A stretch of 64,000 bases of DNA from an uncultured Clostridia bacterium (GCA_947627725.1 CANQXE010000001.1:62001-126000), one strand, 5' to 3'. Numbered from the stretch's first letter, positions 8,170-17,354 are shown. Made by a program: numbers and translations. Notes: a model not told the origin generated them from the sequence alone.

Positions 8170-9990
8170 ATGATACGTTCACATGTAATGATTTGTGGAG
8201 GTACAGGCTGTACTTCCTCAGGCAGTTTAAAGATTCAGCAGGAATTTGCGAGACTTATAAAATCATATGGTTTGCAGGATGAGGTCCAGATTGTTAAAAC
8301 AGGATGCTTTGGTCTGTGCGCTCTCGGTCCTGTTGTAATTGTTTATCCCGAAGGTACATTTTACAGCCAGGTAAAACCAGAGGATGTTGAGGAAATCGTT
8401 GAGTCTCACCTTTTAAAAGGACATATTGTTGAAAGACTTGTTTATAACGATACAGGAAATGTTAAGCCTAAAAATCCAAAGTACGTAACTTTAAAAGAAA
8501 CAGCGTTCTATCGTTCTCAGGACCGTATTGTTCTCAGAAACTGCGGTGTTATAGACCCTGAAAACATAAATGAGTACATAGCAAGAGACGGTTATCAGGC
8601 GCTTCATAAGGCTCTTAAAACAATGTCACCTGACGATGTTATCAAATGCGTATCCGACTCAGGTCTCAGAGGACGCGGAGGCGGCGGATTCCCGACAGGC
8701 TTTAAGTGGGCGTTATGCGCGCCAAACAAGGCTCCGCAAAAATACGTTGTATGTAATGCCGACGAGGGCGACCCCGGCGCATTTATGGACCGTTCGGTTC
8801 TTGAAGGCGACCCGCACTGCGTTATTGAGGCAATGGCTATTGCGGGCTATGCTATCGGCGCTACAAAGGGCTTTGTATATGTACGTGCTGAATATCCCAT
8901 CGCCGTTCACCGCCTGCAGGTTGCTATTGATCAGGCAAGAGAGCAGGGTCTGCTCGGTAAGAACATATTTGATTCAGGCTTTGATTTTGATATTGAAATA
9001 AGACTTGGCGCAGGCGCATTTGTATGCGGTGAGGAAACTGCTCTTATGACCTCGATTGAGGGCAACAGAGGCGAGCCCCGTCCGCGTCCGCCGTACCCTG
9101 CTGTCAAGGGTTTATATAATTCACCGACAGTAGAAAACAATGTTGAAACCTTTGCAAATATTCCTCAGATTATTCTTAAGGGCGCAGAATGGTTCTCTTC
9201 AATCGGTACAGAAAAATCAAAGGGTACAAAGGTATTCGCGCTCGGCGGTAAGATTAAGCATACGGGACTTGTTGAGGTTCCTATGGGAACTACGCTCCGC
9301 CAAATCATTGAGGATATCGGCGGCGGTATACCAAACGGCAAAAAGTTTAAGGCGGCACAGACAGGCGGACCTTCGGGCGGATGTATTCCCGCTTCGCTTA
9401 TTGATACCGAGATTGATTATGACAACCTTACGGCAATCGGCTGTATGATGGGCTCCGGCGGTCTTATCGTTATGGATGAGGATACCTGTATGGTTGATAT
9501 CGCCAAGTTCTTCCTTGAATTTACAGTTGACGAATCCTGCGGAAAATGTACTCCGTGCCGTGTAGGAACAAAAAGACTCCTTGAAATGCTTGAAAAGATT
9601 ACATCGGGCAAGGGCACAATGGAGGATATTGACAAACTTGAAGAGCTCTGCTATTACATTAAGGCTAACTCACAGTGCGGTCTCGGACAGACGGCTCCGA
9701 ACCCTGTTCTCGCAACTCTTAAATTTTATCGTGATGAATATATTTCTCACGTTAAGGATAAGAAGTGTCCGGCAGGAGTATGCAAGGATCTCCTTACATA
9801 TGTGATTGATAAGGATAAATGCATCGGCTGCGGTATGTGCGCTAGAAACTGTCCTGCCGAAACTATTCTTAAAACAGATTATACCGCACCGGGACACAAG
9901 CTCCCGTCATACGAAATCATTCCTGATAAATGCGTTAAATGCGGCGCTTGTATTTCAAACTGCCGATTGAAAGCAATCAGCAAGCAATAA
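8170..9990 (+). CDS. hydB: NuoF-like NADH-binding flavoprotein subunit of bifurcating [FeFe]-hydrogenase
   Basis: The flavin subunit that takes hydride from NADH and splits electrons between cluster chains. Domains in order are an N-terminal [2Fe-2S] thioredoxin-like domain (CGGTGCTSSGS and KTGCFGLCALGP, about residues 9-55), the NuoF core with the NADH/FMN glycine loop GRGGGGFPTGFKWA near residue 168, and a [4Fe-4S] site SCGKCTPCRVG near 457 with a later Cys. A C-terminal 2x[4Fe-4S] ferredoxin domain (CIGCGMCARNC and CVKCGACISNC) completes it. Length 606 is full for the fused HydB type. It lies in one operon with hydC and hydA. Confidence 0.93.
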   Translation: MIRSHVMICGGTGCTSSGSLKIQQEFARLIKSYGLQDEVQIVKTGCFGLCALGPVVIVYPEGTFYSQVKPEDVEEIVESHLLKGHIVERLVYNDTGNVKPKNPKYVTLKETAFYRSQDRIVLRNCGVIDPENINEYIARDGYQALHKALKTMSPDDVIKCVSDSGLRGRGGGGFPTGFKWALCAPNKAPQKYVVCNADEGDPGAFMDRSVLEGDPHCVIEAMAIAGYAIGATKGFVYVRAEYPIAVHRLQVAIDQAREQGLLGKNIFDSGFDFDIEIRLGAGAFVCGEETALMTSIEGNRGEPRPRPPYPAVKGLYNSPTVENNVETFANIPQIILKGAEWFSSIGTEKSKGTKVFALGGKIKHTGLVEVPMGTTLRQIIEDIGGGIPNGKKFKAAQTGGPSGGCIPASLIDTEIDYDNLTAIGCMMGSGGLIVMDEDTCMVDIAKFFLEFTVDESCGKCTPCRVGTKRLLEMLEKITSGKGTMEDIDKLEELCYYIKANSQCGLGQTAPNPVLATLKFYRDEYISHVKDKKCPAGVCKDLLTYVIDKDKCIGCGMCARNCPAETILKTDYTAPGHKLPSYEIIPDKCVKCGACISNCRLKAISKQ

Positions 9991-10007
9991 ATAAGGAGGG
10001 CCTAAAA

Positions 10008-11756
10008 ATGGAAATGGTAAATTTAAAAATTAACGGCATTGCCGTAAGCGCACCTAAGGGCTCAACTATTTTAGATGCTGCCCGTCAAACAGGTATTGAA
10101 ATTCCCACACTCTGCTATATGAAAGATATAAATGAAATCGGCGCCTGCCGTATTTGTATAGTCGAGGCTAACGAGGGAAGAGGATTTAAAATTGTCACCT
10201 CCTGCGTATACCCTGTATCAGAGGGTATGGAGGTTCTTACAAATACAGAAAAAATACAGAAATACAGGAAAACAACACTTGAGCTTATTTTATCGGTTCA
10301 TGATAAAAACTGTCTTTCCTGCATACGTTCAACTAACTGCGAGCTTCAGAAGCTCTGCCGTGACTACGGTGTTGACAGTTCAGGCTTTGAGGGCGAGAAA
10401 CCGCATTACGAAAAGGATACAAGCACCGCTCATCTTGTAAGAGATAATAACAAATGTATTCTTTGCAGAAGATGCGTTGCTGCCTGCAAACAGCAGTATG
10501 TCAGCGTAATCGGGGCTAACGACCGCGGTATGGATACTTCAATCGGTCAGCCGTTTGACTTGCCGCTTAATAATACTCCTTGTATTTCCTGCGGTCAGTG
10601 TACGGCTGTATGTCCTACAGGAGCGCTTACCGAAAGGGACGATACAGACAAGGTTTGGGATGCTCTTGCAGACCCTAAAAAGCACGTTGTTGTTCAGACT
10701 GCACCTTCAATCCGTGCAACAATCGGTGAATGCTTCGGTATGCCGATAGGCACAAATGTTGAGGGTAAAATGGTAGCCGCGCTTCGCAGGCTCGGCTTTG
10801 AAAAGGTATTTGATACCGACTTCGGCGCTGACCTTACCATTGTTGAGGAGGCAAACGAGCTTGTAGAGCGTATTAAAAACGGAGGTACTCTCCCGATGAT
10901 TACCTCCTGCTCACCGGGCTGGGTTAAATTCTGTGAATTTTACTATCCTGATTTACTCCCGCATTTATCAACCTGCAAATCACCGCAGCAGATGGCAGGT
11001 GCGGTAATCAAAACATATTACGCTCAGAAGATGGGCATTGACCCTGAGGATATTGTATGCGTATCTGTTATGCCTTGTACCGCAAAGAAATTTGAAATCG
11101 GAAGAGAGAACCAGTCAGCCGCAGGTGTTCCCGACGTTGATATCGCGTTGACAACGAGAGAAGTCAGCAGAATGTTCAACAGGCTCGGAATTAATTTTGC
11201 AGCCCTTCCCGATGAAGAATTTGACAGTCCTCTCGGCGACGATACAGGAGCTGCCGTCATCTTCGGCGCAACAGGCGGCGTTATGGAGGCAGCGGTAAGA
11301 ACTGCCAACGCATGGCTTAACGGCTCAACCGAGCCGATAGAACTTAAGGCTGTACGAGGTACACAGGGCTTAAAGGAAACGACCGTAAATCTTAACGGAA
11401 CAGAGCTTAAGCTTGCCGTAGCATCGGGAGCCGCTGCCGCAAAGGTTGTTATGGACAGCCTCAAGGCAGGCAACCCTAACGGCTGGGGCTTTATAGAAAT
11501 TATGGGATGCCCGGGCGGATGTGTAAACGGCGGCGGTCAGCCGATTCAGCCGCAGTATGTACGTGATACTGTTGACCTTAAGACTGTAAGGGCAAAGGCA
11601 CTTTACGACCAGGATAAGTCAATGACACTTCGTATGTCACACGAATCCCCTGTCATTAAGAAGCTCTATGAGGAATGGTATGACGGATTCGGAGGTCATA
11701 AGGCTCACCACGATTTGCATACCTCATATACTCCGAGAAAGAAATATAAAATATAG
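10008..11756 (+). CDS. hydA: [FeFe]-hydrogenase catalytic subunit, multi-cluster type
   Basis: Makes or oxidises H2 at the H-cluster. The start is ATG 10008 after AAGGAGGG; the longer open frame overlaps hydB and lacks a ribosome site. Domains are an N-terminal plant-type [2Fe-2S] domain (CYMKDINEIGACRIC), a His/Cys-ligated [4Fe-4S] site (HDKNCLSCIRSTNCELQKLC) and two [4Fe-4S] clusters (CILCRRCVAAC and CISCGQCTAVC). The H-domain follows, with L1 TSCSPGW, L2 MPCTAKKFE and L3 MGCPGGCVNGGGQP. L1 differs from the usual TSCCPGW by a Cys-to-Ser change. Length (582) and partners fit an electron-bifurcating HydABC enzyme. Confidence 0.95.
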   Translation: MEMVNLKINGIAVSAPKGSTILDAARQTGIEIPTLCYMKDINEIGACRICIVEANEGRGFKIVTSCVYPVSEGMEVLTNTEKIQKYRKTTLELILSVHDKNCLSCIRSTNCELQKLCRDYGVDSSGFEGEKPHYEKDTSTAHLVRDNNKCILCRRCVAACKQQYVSVIGANDRGMDTSIGQPFDLPLNNTPCISCGQCTAVCPTGALTERDDTDKVWDALADPKKHVVVQTAPSIRATIGECFGMPIGTNVEGKMVAALRRLGFEKVFDTDFGADLTIVEEANELVERIKNGGTLPMITSCSPGWVKFCEFYYPDLLPHLSTCKSPQQMAGAVIKTYYAQKMGIDPEDIVCVSVMPCTAKKFEIGRENQSAAGVPDVDIALTTREVSRMFNRLGINFAALPDEEFDSPLGDDTGAAVIFGATGGVMEAAVRTANAWLNGSTEPIELKAVRGTQGLKETTVNLNGTELKLAVASGAAAAKVVMDSLKAGNPNGWGFIEIMGCPGGCVNGGGQPIQPQYVRDTVDLKTVRAKALYDQDKSMTLRMSHESPVIKKLYEEWYDGFGGHKAHHDLHTSYTPRKKYKI

Positions 11757-11774
11757 AATAATTTGAAATTAAAA

Positions 11775-11880
11775 TGCTTTCTGACGCAAAGCAGGCGGAT
11801 TAACCGCCCTCTGACCGAAAGAGTGCAAATAGTTTTAAAGCTAAAACTGCACCTTTCAAAGGTGCAGTTTTTTTACTTTA
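11775..11880 (+). ncRNA. Switch-like leader RNA before the hydrogenase maturation genes
   Basis: Three small hairpins follow one another: TGCTTT/AAAGCA (11775-11793), GGCGG/CCGCC (11794-11808) and CTCT/AGAG (11809-11823). Then two mutually exclusive helices share the strand 11843-11852. One is a terminator with GGTGCAGTTTT (11861-11871). The other is an antiterminator in which GTGCA (11823-11827) and GTTTT (11832-11836) pair with AAAAC-TGCAC. The first two hairpins plus the third would be the sensing part. It does not match a riboswitch class I can name. It may equally be a plain terminator of hydA with accidental pairings. Confidence 0.5.
11843..11874 (+). terminator. Intrinsic terminator between hydA and the maturation operon
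   Basis: An 11-bp perfect stem AAAACTGCACC/GGTGCAGTTTT with a seven-base loop is followed by T-run TTTTTTT. It ends only 22 bases before the start of the next gene, so it can also act as an attenuator of that operon. Confidence 0.85.
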
Positions 11881-11896
11881 TAATTGAGGTGATTTT

Positions 11897-12142
11897 ATGG
11901 AAACTCGTGTAGCGGTAATAGGCATAATAATTGAAAACAGGGAAAGCGTTGCCGCTTTAAACGAAATACTTTCAGAATACGCAGATTATATAATAGGCAG
12001 AATGGGCGTTCCATATCATAAAAGGGACATTAATATTATTTCAGTCGCTATTGACGCGCCGCAAAATGATATTAATGCCTTAAGCGGAAAAATAGGAAGG
12101 CTTGATGGTGTTTATGCAAAAGCAGCATACAGCAATGTGTAA
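11897..12142 (+). CDS. TM1266-family putative regulator of the iron-only hydrogenase system
   Basis: An 81-residue ACT/ferredoxin-fold protein. Family hallmarks are METRVAVIGIIIENR, then NEILSEYADYIIGRMGVPYHKRDINIISVAIDAP and a glycine-bearing C-terminus. Members are found almost always with hydEGF; the proposed role is regulatory, by small-ligand binding, and is not proven. GAGGTGATTTT precedes the ATG. The 3' end overlaps the start of hydE by 38 bases in another frame, which implies translational coupling. Confidence 0.85.
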   Translation: METRVAVIGIIIENRESVAALNEILSEYADYIIGRMGVPYHKRDINIISVAIDAPQNDINALSGKIGRLDGVYAKAAYSNV

Positions 12143-13178
12143 TTCATTAATTGACAGGCTTCGCAAAGAAACCGCTCTCTCATTTGACGAGTATCTGTTC
12201 TTAATTAAAAACAGAGATAAATGCGCCGACTATCTTTATAAAAATGCCTCTCAGGTGCGTGAAAGTATTTACGGAAACAAAATTTATATCAGAGGTCTGA
12301 TTGAATTTACGAATTACTGCAAAAACAACTGCTTTTACTGCGGAATACGCAGGGATAATAAAAAAGCCGACAGGTACAGGCTGTCGTCAGATGAAATATT
12401 AAGCTGTGCCGATTACGGCTACCATCTCGGCTTTCGCACCTTTGTATTGCAAGGCGGTGAAGACGCATACTATACAGATGAGATGCTTTGCGATATTGTA
12501 CAGCAACTAAAAGAAAAGCATTCCGACTGTGCCGTGACGCTTTCGCTCGGCGAACGAAGCTTTGAAAGCTATAAAGCGCTTAGAAACGCGGGAGCGGACA
12601 GATACCTGCTTCGCCACGAAACTGCCGACCCTGAGCATTACGGCAAACTGCATCCACCCGAAATGAGCCACAAGAACAGGCTCGAATGTCTTGAAAATCT
12701 AAAAAAGCTCGGCTATCAGGTCGGTGCGGGCTTTATGGTCGGCTCACCGTTTCAGACTGAGGAAAATCTTGCTCGGGAAATGTTATTTTTAAAAAAACTT
12801 AATCCTCATATGGTAGGCATAGGACCGTTCATTTCCCATAAGGACACCCCTTTTTGCAATCAGACCTCAGGCACGGCGGAGCTTACACTCTTTATGCTCG
12901 GGCTTGTACGGCTGACACTTCCGTATGCTCTTTTGCCTGCCACAACCGCTTTGGGAACTATTGATGATTCAGGCAGGGAAAAAGGGATTTTGGCAGGCGC
13001 AAATGTTCTTATGCCTAACCTTTCACCTGTTAACGTCAGAAAAAAGTATATGCTTTACGACAATAAAATCTGCACCGGCGACGAGGCGGCGCAGTGTATC
13101 GAATGTTTAAAAAGAAGAATAAGCGCCACAGGCTGTGAAATTGAAATCAGCCGAGGTGACTATAAAGGAGAAAAATGA
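12105..13178 (+). CDS. hydE: [FeFe]-hydrogenase H-cluster maturase HydE (radical SAM)
   Basis: A radical SAM enzyme that helps build the organometallic/dithiolate part of the H-cluster. The cluster motif CKNNCFYCGI (CX3CX2C) lies near residue 66, followed by FRTFVLQGGEDAYY, the HydE/BioB-type SAM-binding region, and later GAGFMVGSPFQTEENL. Length is about 357. The start could be ATG 12105 (AGGAAGG just upstream), 12114 or 12132; I give the first. It overlaps the TM1266-like gene and shares an ATGA-type junction with hydG. Confidence 0.9.
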   Translation: MVFMQKQHTAMCNSLIDRLRKETALSFDEYLFLIKNRDKCADYLYKNASQVRESIYGNKIYIRGLIEFTNYCKNNCFYCGIRRDNKKADRYRLSSDEILSCADYGYHLGFRTFVLQGGEDAYYTDEMLCDIVQQLKEKHSDCAVTLSLGERSFESYKALRNAGADRYLLRHETADPEHYGKLHPPEMSHKNRLECLENLKKLGYQVGAGFMVGSPFQTEENLAREMLFLKKLNPHMVGIGPFISHKDTPFCNQTSGTAELTLFMLGLVRLTLPYALLPATTALGTIDDSGREKGILAGANVLMPNLSPVNVRKKYMLYDNKICTGDEAAQCIECLKRRISATGCEIEISRGDYKGEK

Positions 13179-14599
13179 TGGCTGAATATAATCCGAAATC
13201 ACTTGTTGCGGAGGAATTCATCAATGATGAAGAAATCAAAGCAACTCTAAAATACGCAGATAAAAATAAGGACAATATTGCACTTATTGATGAAATAATC
13301 GCGAAAGCAAAGCTTCGCAAAGGGCTTAATCACAGGGAGGCAAGTGTTCTCCTTGCCTGTGAAAACAAGGATAAAATCAACGAAATATACGATTTGGCTG
13401 AGCAGATAAAAAAGGATTTTTACGGCAACAGAATAGTTATGTTTGCTCCGCTCTACCTTTCAAACTACTGCGTTAACGGCTGTCTGTACTGCCCGTACCA
13501 TCTGAAAAACAAGCACATCGCGCGTAAAAAGCTTACTCAGGAGGAGGTAGCCAAAGAGGTTATCGCTCTTCAGGATATGGGACATAAGCGCCTTGCAATC
13601 GAGGCAGGAGAAGATCCTGTAAATAACCCTATTGAATATATACTGGAGTGCATAAAAACTATTTATTCAATAAAGCACAAAAACGGAGCTATAAGAAGAG
13701 TTAATGTCAATATTGCCGCTACAACTGTTGAAAATTATAAAAAGCTTAAAGACGCGGGCATCGGCACATACATTCTGTTTCAGGAAACATATCACAAGGA
13801 AAGCTACGAATATCTGCACCCGACAGGTCCTAAGCACAATTACGCTTATCATACAGAGGCGATGGACAGGGCTATGGAAGGCGGTATTGACGATGTCGGT
13901 ATCGGCGTGCTTTTCGGACTTGACAAATACCGTTATGAGTTTGCGGGGCTTTTGATGCATGCGGAGCATCTTGAAGCTGTTCACGGCGTAGGTCCGCACA
14001 CTATCAGCGTCCCCCGTGTTAAAAGGGCGGACGATATTGACCCCTCGGATTTTGACAACTCCCTCAGCGATGAAATATTCTGCAAAATTGCGGCGTGCAT
14101 AAGAATAGCCGTTCCGTACACGGGTATGATTATATCCACCCGTGAAACACCGCAGGTGCGCGAAGAGATTATACGTCTCGGCGTAAGTCAGATAAGCGGC
14201 GGCTCACGTACATCCGTCGGCGGATACTGCGAGGAGGAAAGACCCCACGATACGGAACAATTTGATGTTTCCGACAACAGAACACTTGACGAGGTTGTAA
14301 ACTGGCTTATGAGAGCAGGATATATTCCTTCATTCTGCACGGCGTGCTACAGAGAGGGAAGAACGGGCGACAGGTTTATGAGCCTATGCAAATCAGGTCA
14401 GATTCAGAACTGCTGCCACCCTAACGCGCTTATGACGCTCAAGGAATTCCTTATGGATTACGCAAGCGAGGATACACGCAAAATAGGCGAAGCTCTTATT
14501 GAAAAGGAAATTGACAATATCGGTAAGGATAAAGTTAAGGACATTGTCAGGGAAAGACTTATTAAAATAGAAAACGGCGAAAGAGATTTTCGCTTTTAA
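13175..14599 (+). CDS. hydG: [FeFe]-hydrogenase maturase HydG (tyrosine lyase, radical SAM)
   Basis: Cleaves tyrosine to give the CO and CN- ligands of the H-cluster. The radical SAM motif CVNGCLYCPY is near residue 96. The C-terminal auxiliary cluster region FCTACYREGRTGDRFMSL followed by CKSGQIQNCCHPNA is intact, which distinguishes HydG from ThiH. Length 474 is standard. AAAGGAG precedes the tandem ATGATG, so the start is 13175 or 13178; both overlap or abut the hydE stop. Confidence 0.95.
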   Translation: MMAEYNPKSLVAEEFINDEEIKATLKYADKNKDNIALIDEIIAKAKLRKGLNHREASVLLACENKDKINEIYDLAEQIKKDFYGNRIVMFAPLYLSNYCVNGCLYCPYHLKNKHIARKKLTQEEVAKEVIALQDMGHKRLAIEAGEDPVNNPIEYILECIKTIYSIKHKNGAIRRVNVNIAATTVENYKKLKDAGIGTYILFQETYHKESYEYLHPTGPKHNYAYHTEAMDRAMEGGIDDVGIGVLFGLDKYRYEFAGLLMHAEHLEAVHGVGPHTISVPRVKRADDIDPSDFDNSLSDEIFCKIAACIRIAVPYTGMIISTRETPQVREEIIRLGVSQISGGSRTSVGGYCEEERPHDTEQFDVSDNRTLDEVVNWLMRAGYIPSFCTACYREGRTGDRFMSLCKSGQIQNCCHPNALMTLKEFLMDYASEDTRKIGEALIEKEIDNIGKDKVKDIVRERLIKIENGERDFRF

Positions 14600-14617
14600 C
14601 TTTAAAGAGGTGAATTT

Positions 14618-15811
14618 ATGGGATTAAACGATACCCCCTCGGCTGAAAGACTGCATATAGGCTTTTTCGGATGCAGAAACGCGGGAAAAAGCAGTCTTGT
14701 AAACGCTGTTACGGGGCAGGATTTATCAGTTGTCAGCGATGTTAAGGGAACAACTACGGACCCTGTTAAAAAGACTATGGAGCTTTTACCTCTCGGACCT
14801 GTTCTGATTATTGATACACCGGGCTATGATGACGAGGGCGCTTTAGGTAAAAAAAGAGTTGATTCCACAAAAAAAGTTTTGCGAAGCTGCGATATAGCTG
14901 TTCTTGTGTCCGAAGCTGACCGAGAACTGAACAAAACAGAACGTGAGCTTATCTCACTTTTTGAGGAAAGAAATATACCATTTTTGATTGTAAAAAATAA
15001 GGTTGACATTTCGGTTTCCCCCGCCGTCAATGAAAAGAATACGATATACACAAGCGCTTTGAATAAAACGGGCATAGAGGAACTGAAAAACGCTATCGGC
15101 GCAAGCGTTAAGGATAAATCAAAAGCCGTAAATTATGTGGGAGATTTAATCAGCCCGAACGACATTGTTGTACTTGTAACGCCGATTGACTCGGCAGCGC
15201 CGAAGGGCAGAATGATTCTTCCTCAGCAGCAGGCAATTCGTGATATACTTGATTTCGGTGCCGTATCGGTAGTTACAAAGGAAACAGAGCTTAAATATAC
15301 GCTCAAGTCGCTTTCCAAATCCCCTGCCCTTGTTATTACGGATTCGCAGGCGTTCAAGCAGGTCGGCAAAATCGTACCTGATGAAATTCCGTTGACATCA
15401 TTTTCAATTTTAATGGCACGGTACAAAGGATTTCTCAACACGGCTGTACAGGGCGTCAAAACGCTTGACAACTTAAAGGACGGCTCACGTATTTTGATAA
15501 GCGAGGGCTGTACGCACCACCGGCAGTGTAACGATATCGGAACGGTTAAGCTGCCGAAATGGCTGAAGAATTATACCAAAGCGGATTTAAGCCTTGAATG
15601 GAGCAGCGGAACCGGATTCCCTGAAAATATTAAGGATTATGATATGGTCATCCACTGCGGCGGCTGTATGCTTAATGATAATGAAATGAAATACAGAATG
15701 GAAACAGCGCAAAAGCAGGGAGTTCCTTTTACAAATTACGGAACTGTCATTGCATATATGCAGGGTATACTCAAGCGAAGCCTTGCGCCGATTCCGGATA
15801 TAGATTTCTAA
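14618..15811 (+). CDS. hydF: [FeFe]-hydrogenase maturation GTPase HydF
   Basis: Scaffold GTPase that carries the 2Fe precursor to HydA. The GTPase motifs are G1 GCRNAGKSSLVNA (residues 18-30), G3 DTPG and G4 NKVD. The C-terminal cluster-binding site shows CTHHRQC and HCGGC. Length 397 is normal. It is the last gene of the maturation operon, 18 bases after hydG with AAAGAGGTG as ribosome site, and is followed by a perfect hairpin. Confidence 0.94.
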   Translation: MGLNDTPSAERLHIGFFGCRNAGKSSLVNAVTGQDLSVVSDVKGTTTDPVKKTMELLPLGPVLIIDTPGYDDEGALGKKRVDSTKKVLRSCDIAVLVSEADRELNKTERELISLFEERNIPFLIVKNKVDISVSPAVNEKNTIYTSALNKTGIEELKNAIGASVKDKSKAVNYVGDLISPNDIVVLVTPIDSAAPKGRMILPQQQAIRDILDFGAVSVVTKETELKYTLKSLSKSPALVITDSQAFKQVGKIVPDEIPLTSFSILMARYKGFLNTAVQGVKTLDNLKDGSRILISEGCTHHRQCNDIGTVKLPKWLKNYTKADLSLEWSSGTGFPENIKDYDMVIHCGGCMLNDNEMKYRMETAQKQGVPFTNYGTVIAYMQGILKRSLAPIPDIDF

Positions 15812-15812
15812 T

Positions 15813-15846
15813 AGCAAAGAGCAGGTTAAAAAACCTGCTCTTTGCT
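15813..15846. terminator. Hairpin terminator after hydF, shared with the converging GH4 gene
   Basis: A perfect 15-bp inverted repeat AGCAAAGAGCAGGTT / AACCTGCTCTTTGCT closes around a short A-loop directly after the hydF stop codon. The downstream T-run is poor (TTATTGTGTTT). Confidence 0.75.
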
Positions 15847-15877
15847 TATTGTGTTTAGCGTTATTTATAGTTTTTTA

Positions 15878-17200
15878 TTATATAAATTCAGGAAGATAAT
15901 CGCCGTGGGCGTCAATCAGCTCGTCACACATTCTGATGATTGTATCTATATCAAGCTCGCTTGATGTATGGGGGTCAAGCATTGCCGCAAGATAAACGTC
16001 GTTCTTCTTGCGGCTTCTTGCCGCCTCAATGGTCATTAACTGACAATTTATATTTGTCATATTAAGCGCGGCACACGCTGTCGGCAAAGCGCCTACCGTT
16101 GTCGGATGAATACCTACGCCGTCGACAAGACACGGTACCTCCACGCAAGCCTCTTCGGGGAAATTTGTAATCAAATGATTTGTATTTAGCACATTGCCGC
16201 CGATTTTATACGGCGTATTTGTTACAACCGCCTCCATAATTCTTGAGGCATATTCCTTAGAACGTGAAAACTCCTTTATTCCGCTTACTTTTAAATTTTC
16301 AAATTCCTCTTTCCAGCTTTTTATTTGATTGACGCACCGTCTCGGATATTCGTCAAGCGGGATATTATGCCTTTCAATCAGTTCGGGATATTTGCTCTTG
16401 ATAAAGTAAGGGTTATATTCCGCGTTATGCTCACTGCTCTCGGTGCAGTAATATCCGAAACGCTCAATATAAATATTCCTTACCTGATCGTCAAATTCCT
16501 TATCATCAATAAGACGCTGATGAACTCTTCTTCTGATTTCCGGATAAAGGTCATTCCCCTGCCCGTCCTCTATTTTAAGGAGCCAAGCCTGATGATTTAT
16601 CCCCGCGATAAGCTCCTTGCGGTTTTCTATATATTTCTCCATACCAACGCCCTTTAAAATTGAGGACGCACAGGTCTGGACAGAATGGCAGAGACCCACC
16701 GTATTTTTAAAGGAATATCGCTGTATGTAACCTGTTATCATTGCCATAGGATTGACATAGTTCAAAAACATTGCGTTTGGGCAGACCTCTTTCATATCTT
16801 CACAAAAATCCTCAACAACGACAATTGTACGAAGCGCCCTCATAATTCCGCCTATGCCGAGAGTATCGCCTATCGTTTGCCTTAGCCCGTATTTTTTGGG
16901 AATTTCAAAATCAATAATCGTGCAGGGATCATAACCGCCCACCTGAATTGCGTTTATTACAAAAGACGCATCCTTAAGCGCTGATTTTCTGTTTTCAACA
17001 CCGAGATATGTTGTTATTAACGCAGGATTGCCAAGGTAATTGTTCATTGCCTCAACGATAATTTTGCTCTCATTCAGTCTCGCTTCGTCAATATCGTAAA
17101 GAGCAAACTCACTGTTTTTCAGGCAGTCTGTCAAAAGACAGTCGCCGATAATATTTCTTACAAAAACAGTACTGCCGGCACCCATAAAAGTAATTTTCAT
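15878..17200 (-). CDS. GH4-family glycosidase, probable alpha-galactosidase (MelA-like)
   Basis: An NAD- and metal-dependent glycosidase of family GH4 that works by redox elimination in the cytoplasm. The N-terminal Rossmann motif is MKITFMGAGSTVF (residues 1-13). The metal/substrate motif LCHSVQ (about residue 171) and GINHQAW (about 200) are typical of the alpha-galactosidase branch; phospho-glycosidases carry other residues here. Length 440 is full. It is divergent from the GH29 fucosidase across a 150-base promoter region. It is a single cistron ending at the hydF terminator. Confidence 0.85.
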   Translation of the reverse strand: MKITFMGAGSTVFVRNIIGDCLLTDCLKNSEFALYDIDEARLNESKIIVEAMNNYLGNPALITTYLGVENRKSALKDASFVINAIQVGGYDPCTIIDFEIPKKYGLRQTIGDTLGIGGIMRALRTIVVVEDFCEDMKEVCPNAMFLNYVNPMAMITGYIQRYSFKNTVGLCHSVQTCASSILKGVGMEKYIENRKELIAGINHQAWLLKIEDGQGNDLYPEIRRRVHQRLIDDKEFDDQVRNIYIERFGYYCTESSEHNAEYNPYFIKSKYPELIERHNIPLDEYPRRCVNQIKSWKEEFENLKVSGIKEFSRSKEYASRIMEAVVTNTPYKIGGNVLNTNHLITNFPEEACVEVPCLVDGVGIHPTTVGALPTACAALNMTNINCQLMTIEAARSRKKNDVYLAAMLDPHTSSELDIDTIIRMCDELIDAHGDYLPEFI

Positions 17201-17286
17201 TATATCGTCACCCCGTATTTTTTAAATTTTGTAGATTAATTTTAATTTTAATATTCAATTCATTTCATTAATATGATATTATGAGG

Positions 17287-17328
17287 TTGTCAATATGAAG
17301 TTTACCATATAATCCTGATTATGTAAAC
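17287..17328 (+). promoter_or_regulatory. Promoter and overlapping inverted repeat before the GH29 gene
   Basis: TATAAT (17308-17313) has TTGTCA (17287-17292) upstream with a short 15-base spacer. An imperfect palindrome with arms GTTTAC (17300-17305) and GTAAAC (17323-17328), extended inward by AT-rich matching bases, overlaps the -10 exactly. It fits a repressor site. TTGACA on the other strand (17288-17293) may serve the divergent GH4 gene. Confidence 0.45.
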
Positions 17329-17354
17329 ATATATTGTTTAAAAAGGAGACTCTT

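Noticed and set aside
11024-11473. 149-codon open frame opposite hydA
   Set aside because: It lies wholly inside the coding sequence of hydA and its composition is that of the complementary strand of a Gly/Ala-rich domain.
11781-11792. c-di-GMP (GEMM-I) riboswitch, because GACGCAAAGC occurs
   Set aside because: The upstream GGCAAACC-type strand, the GNRA tetraloop helix and the rest of the core are missing; the ten bases are explained by the local hairpin.
13175-14599. ThiH (thiazole synthesis) instead of HydG
   Set aside because: The C-terminal extra-cluster cysteine region and the hydE/hydF neighbours identify HydG.
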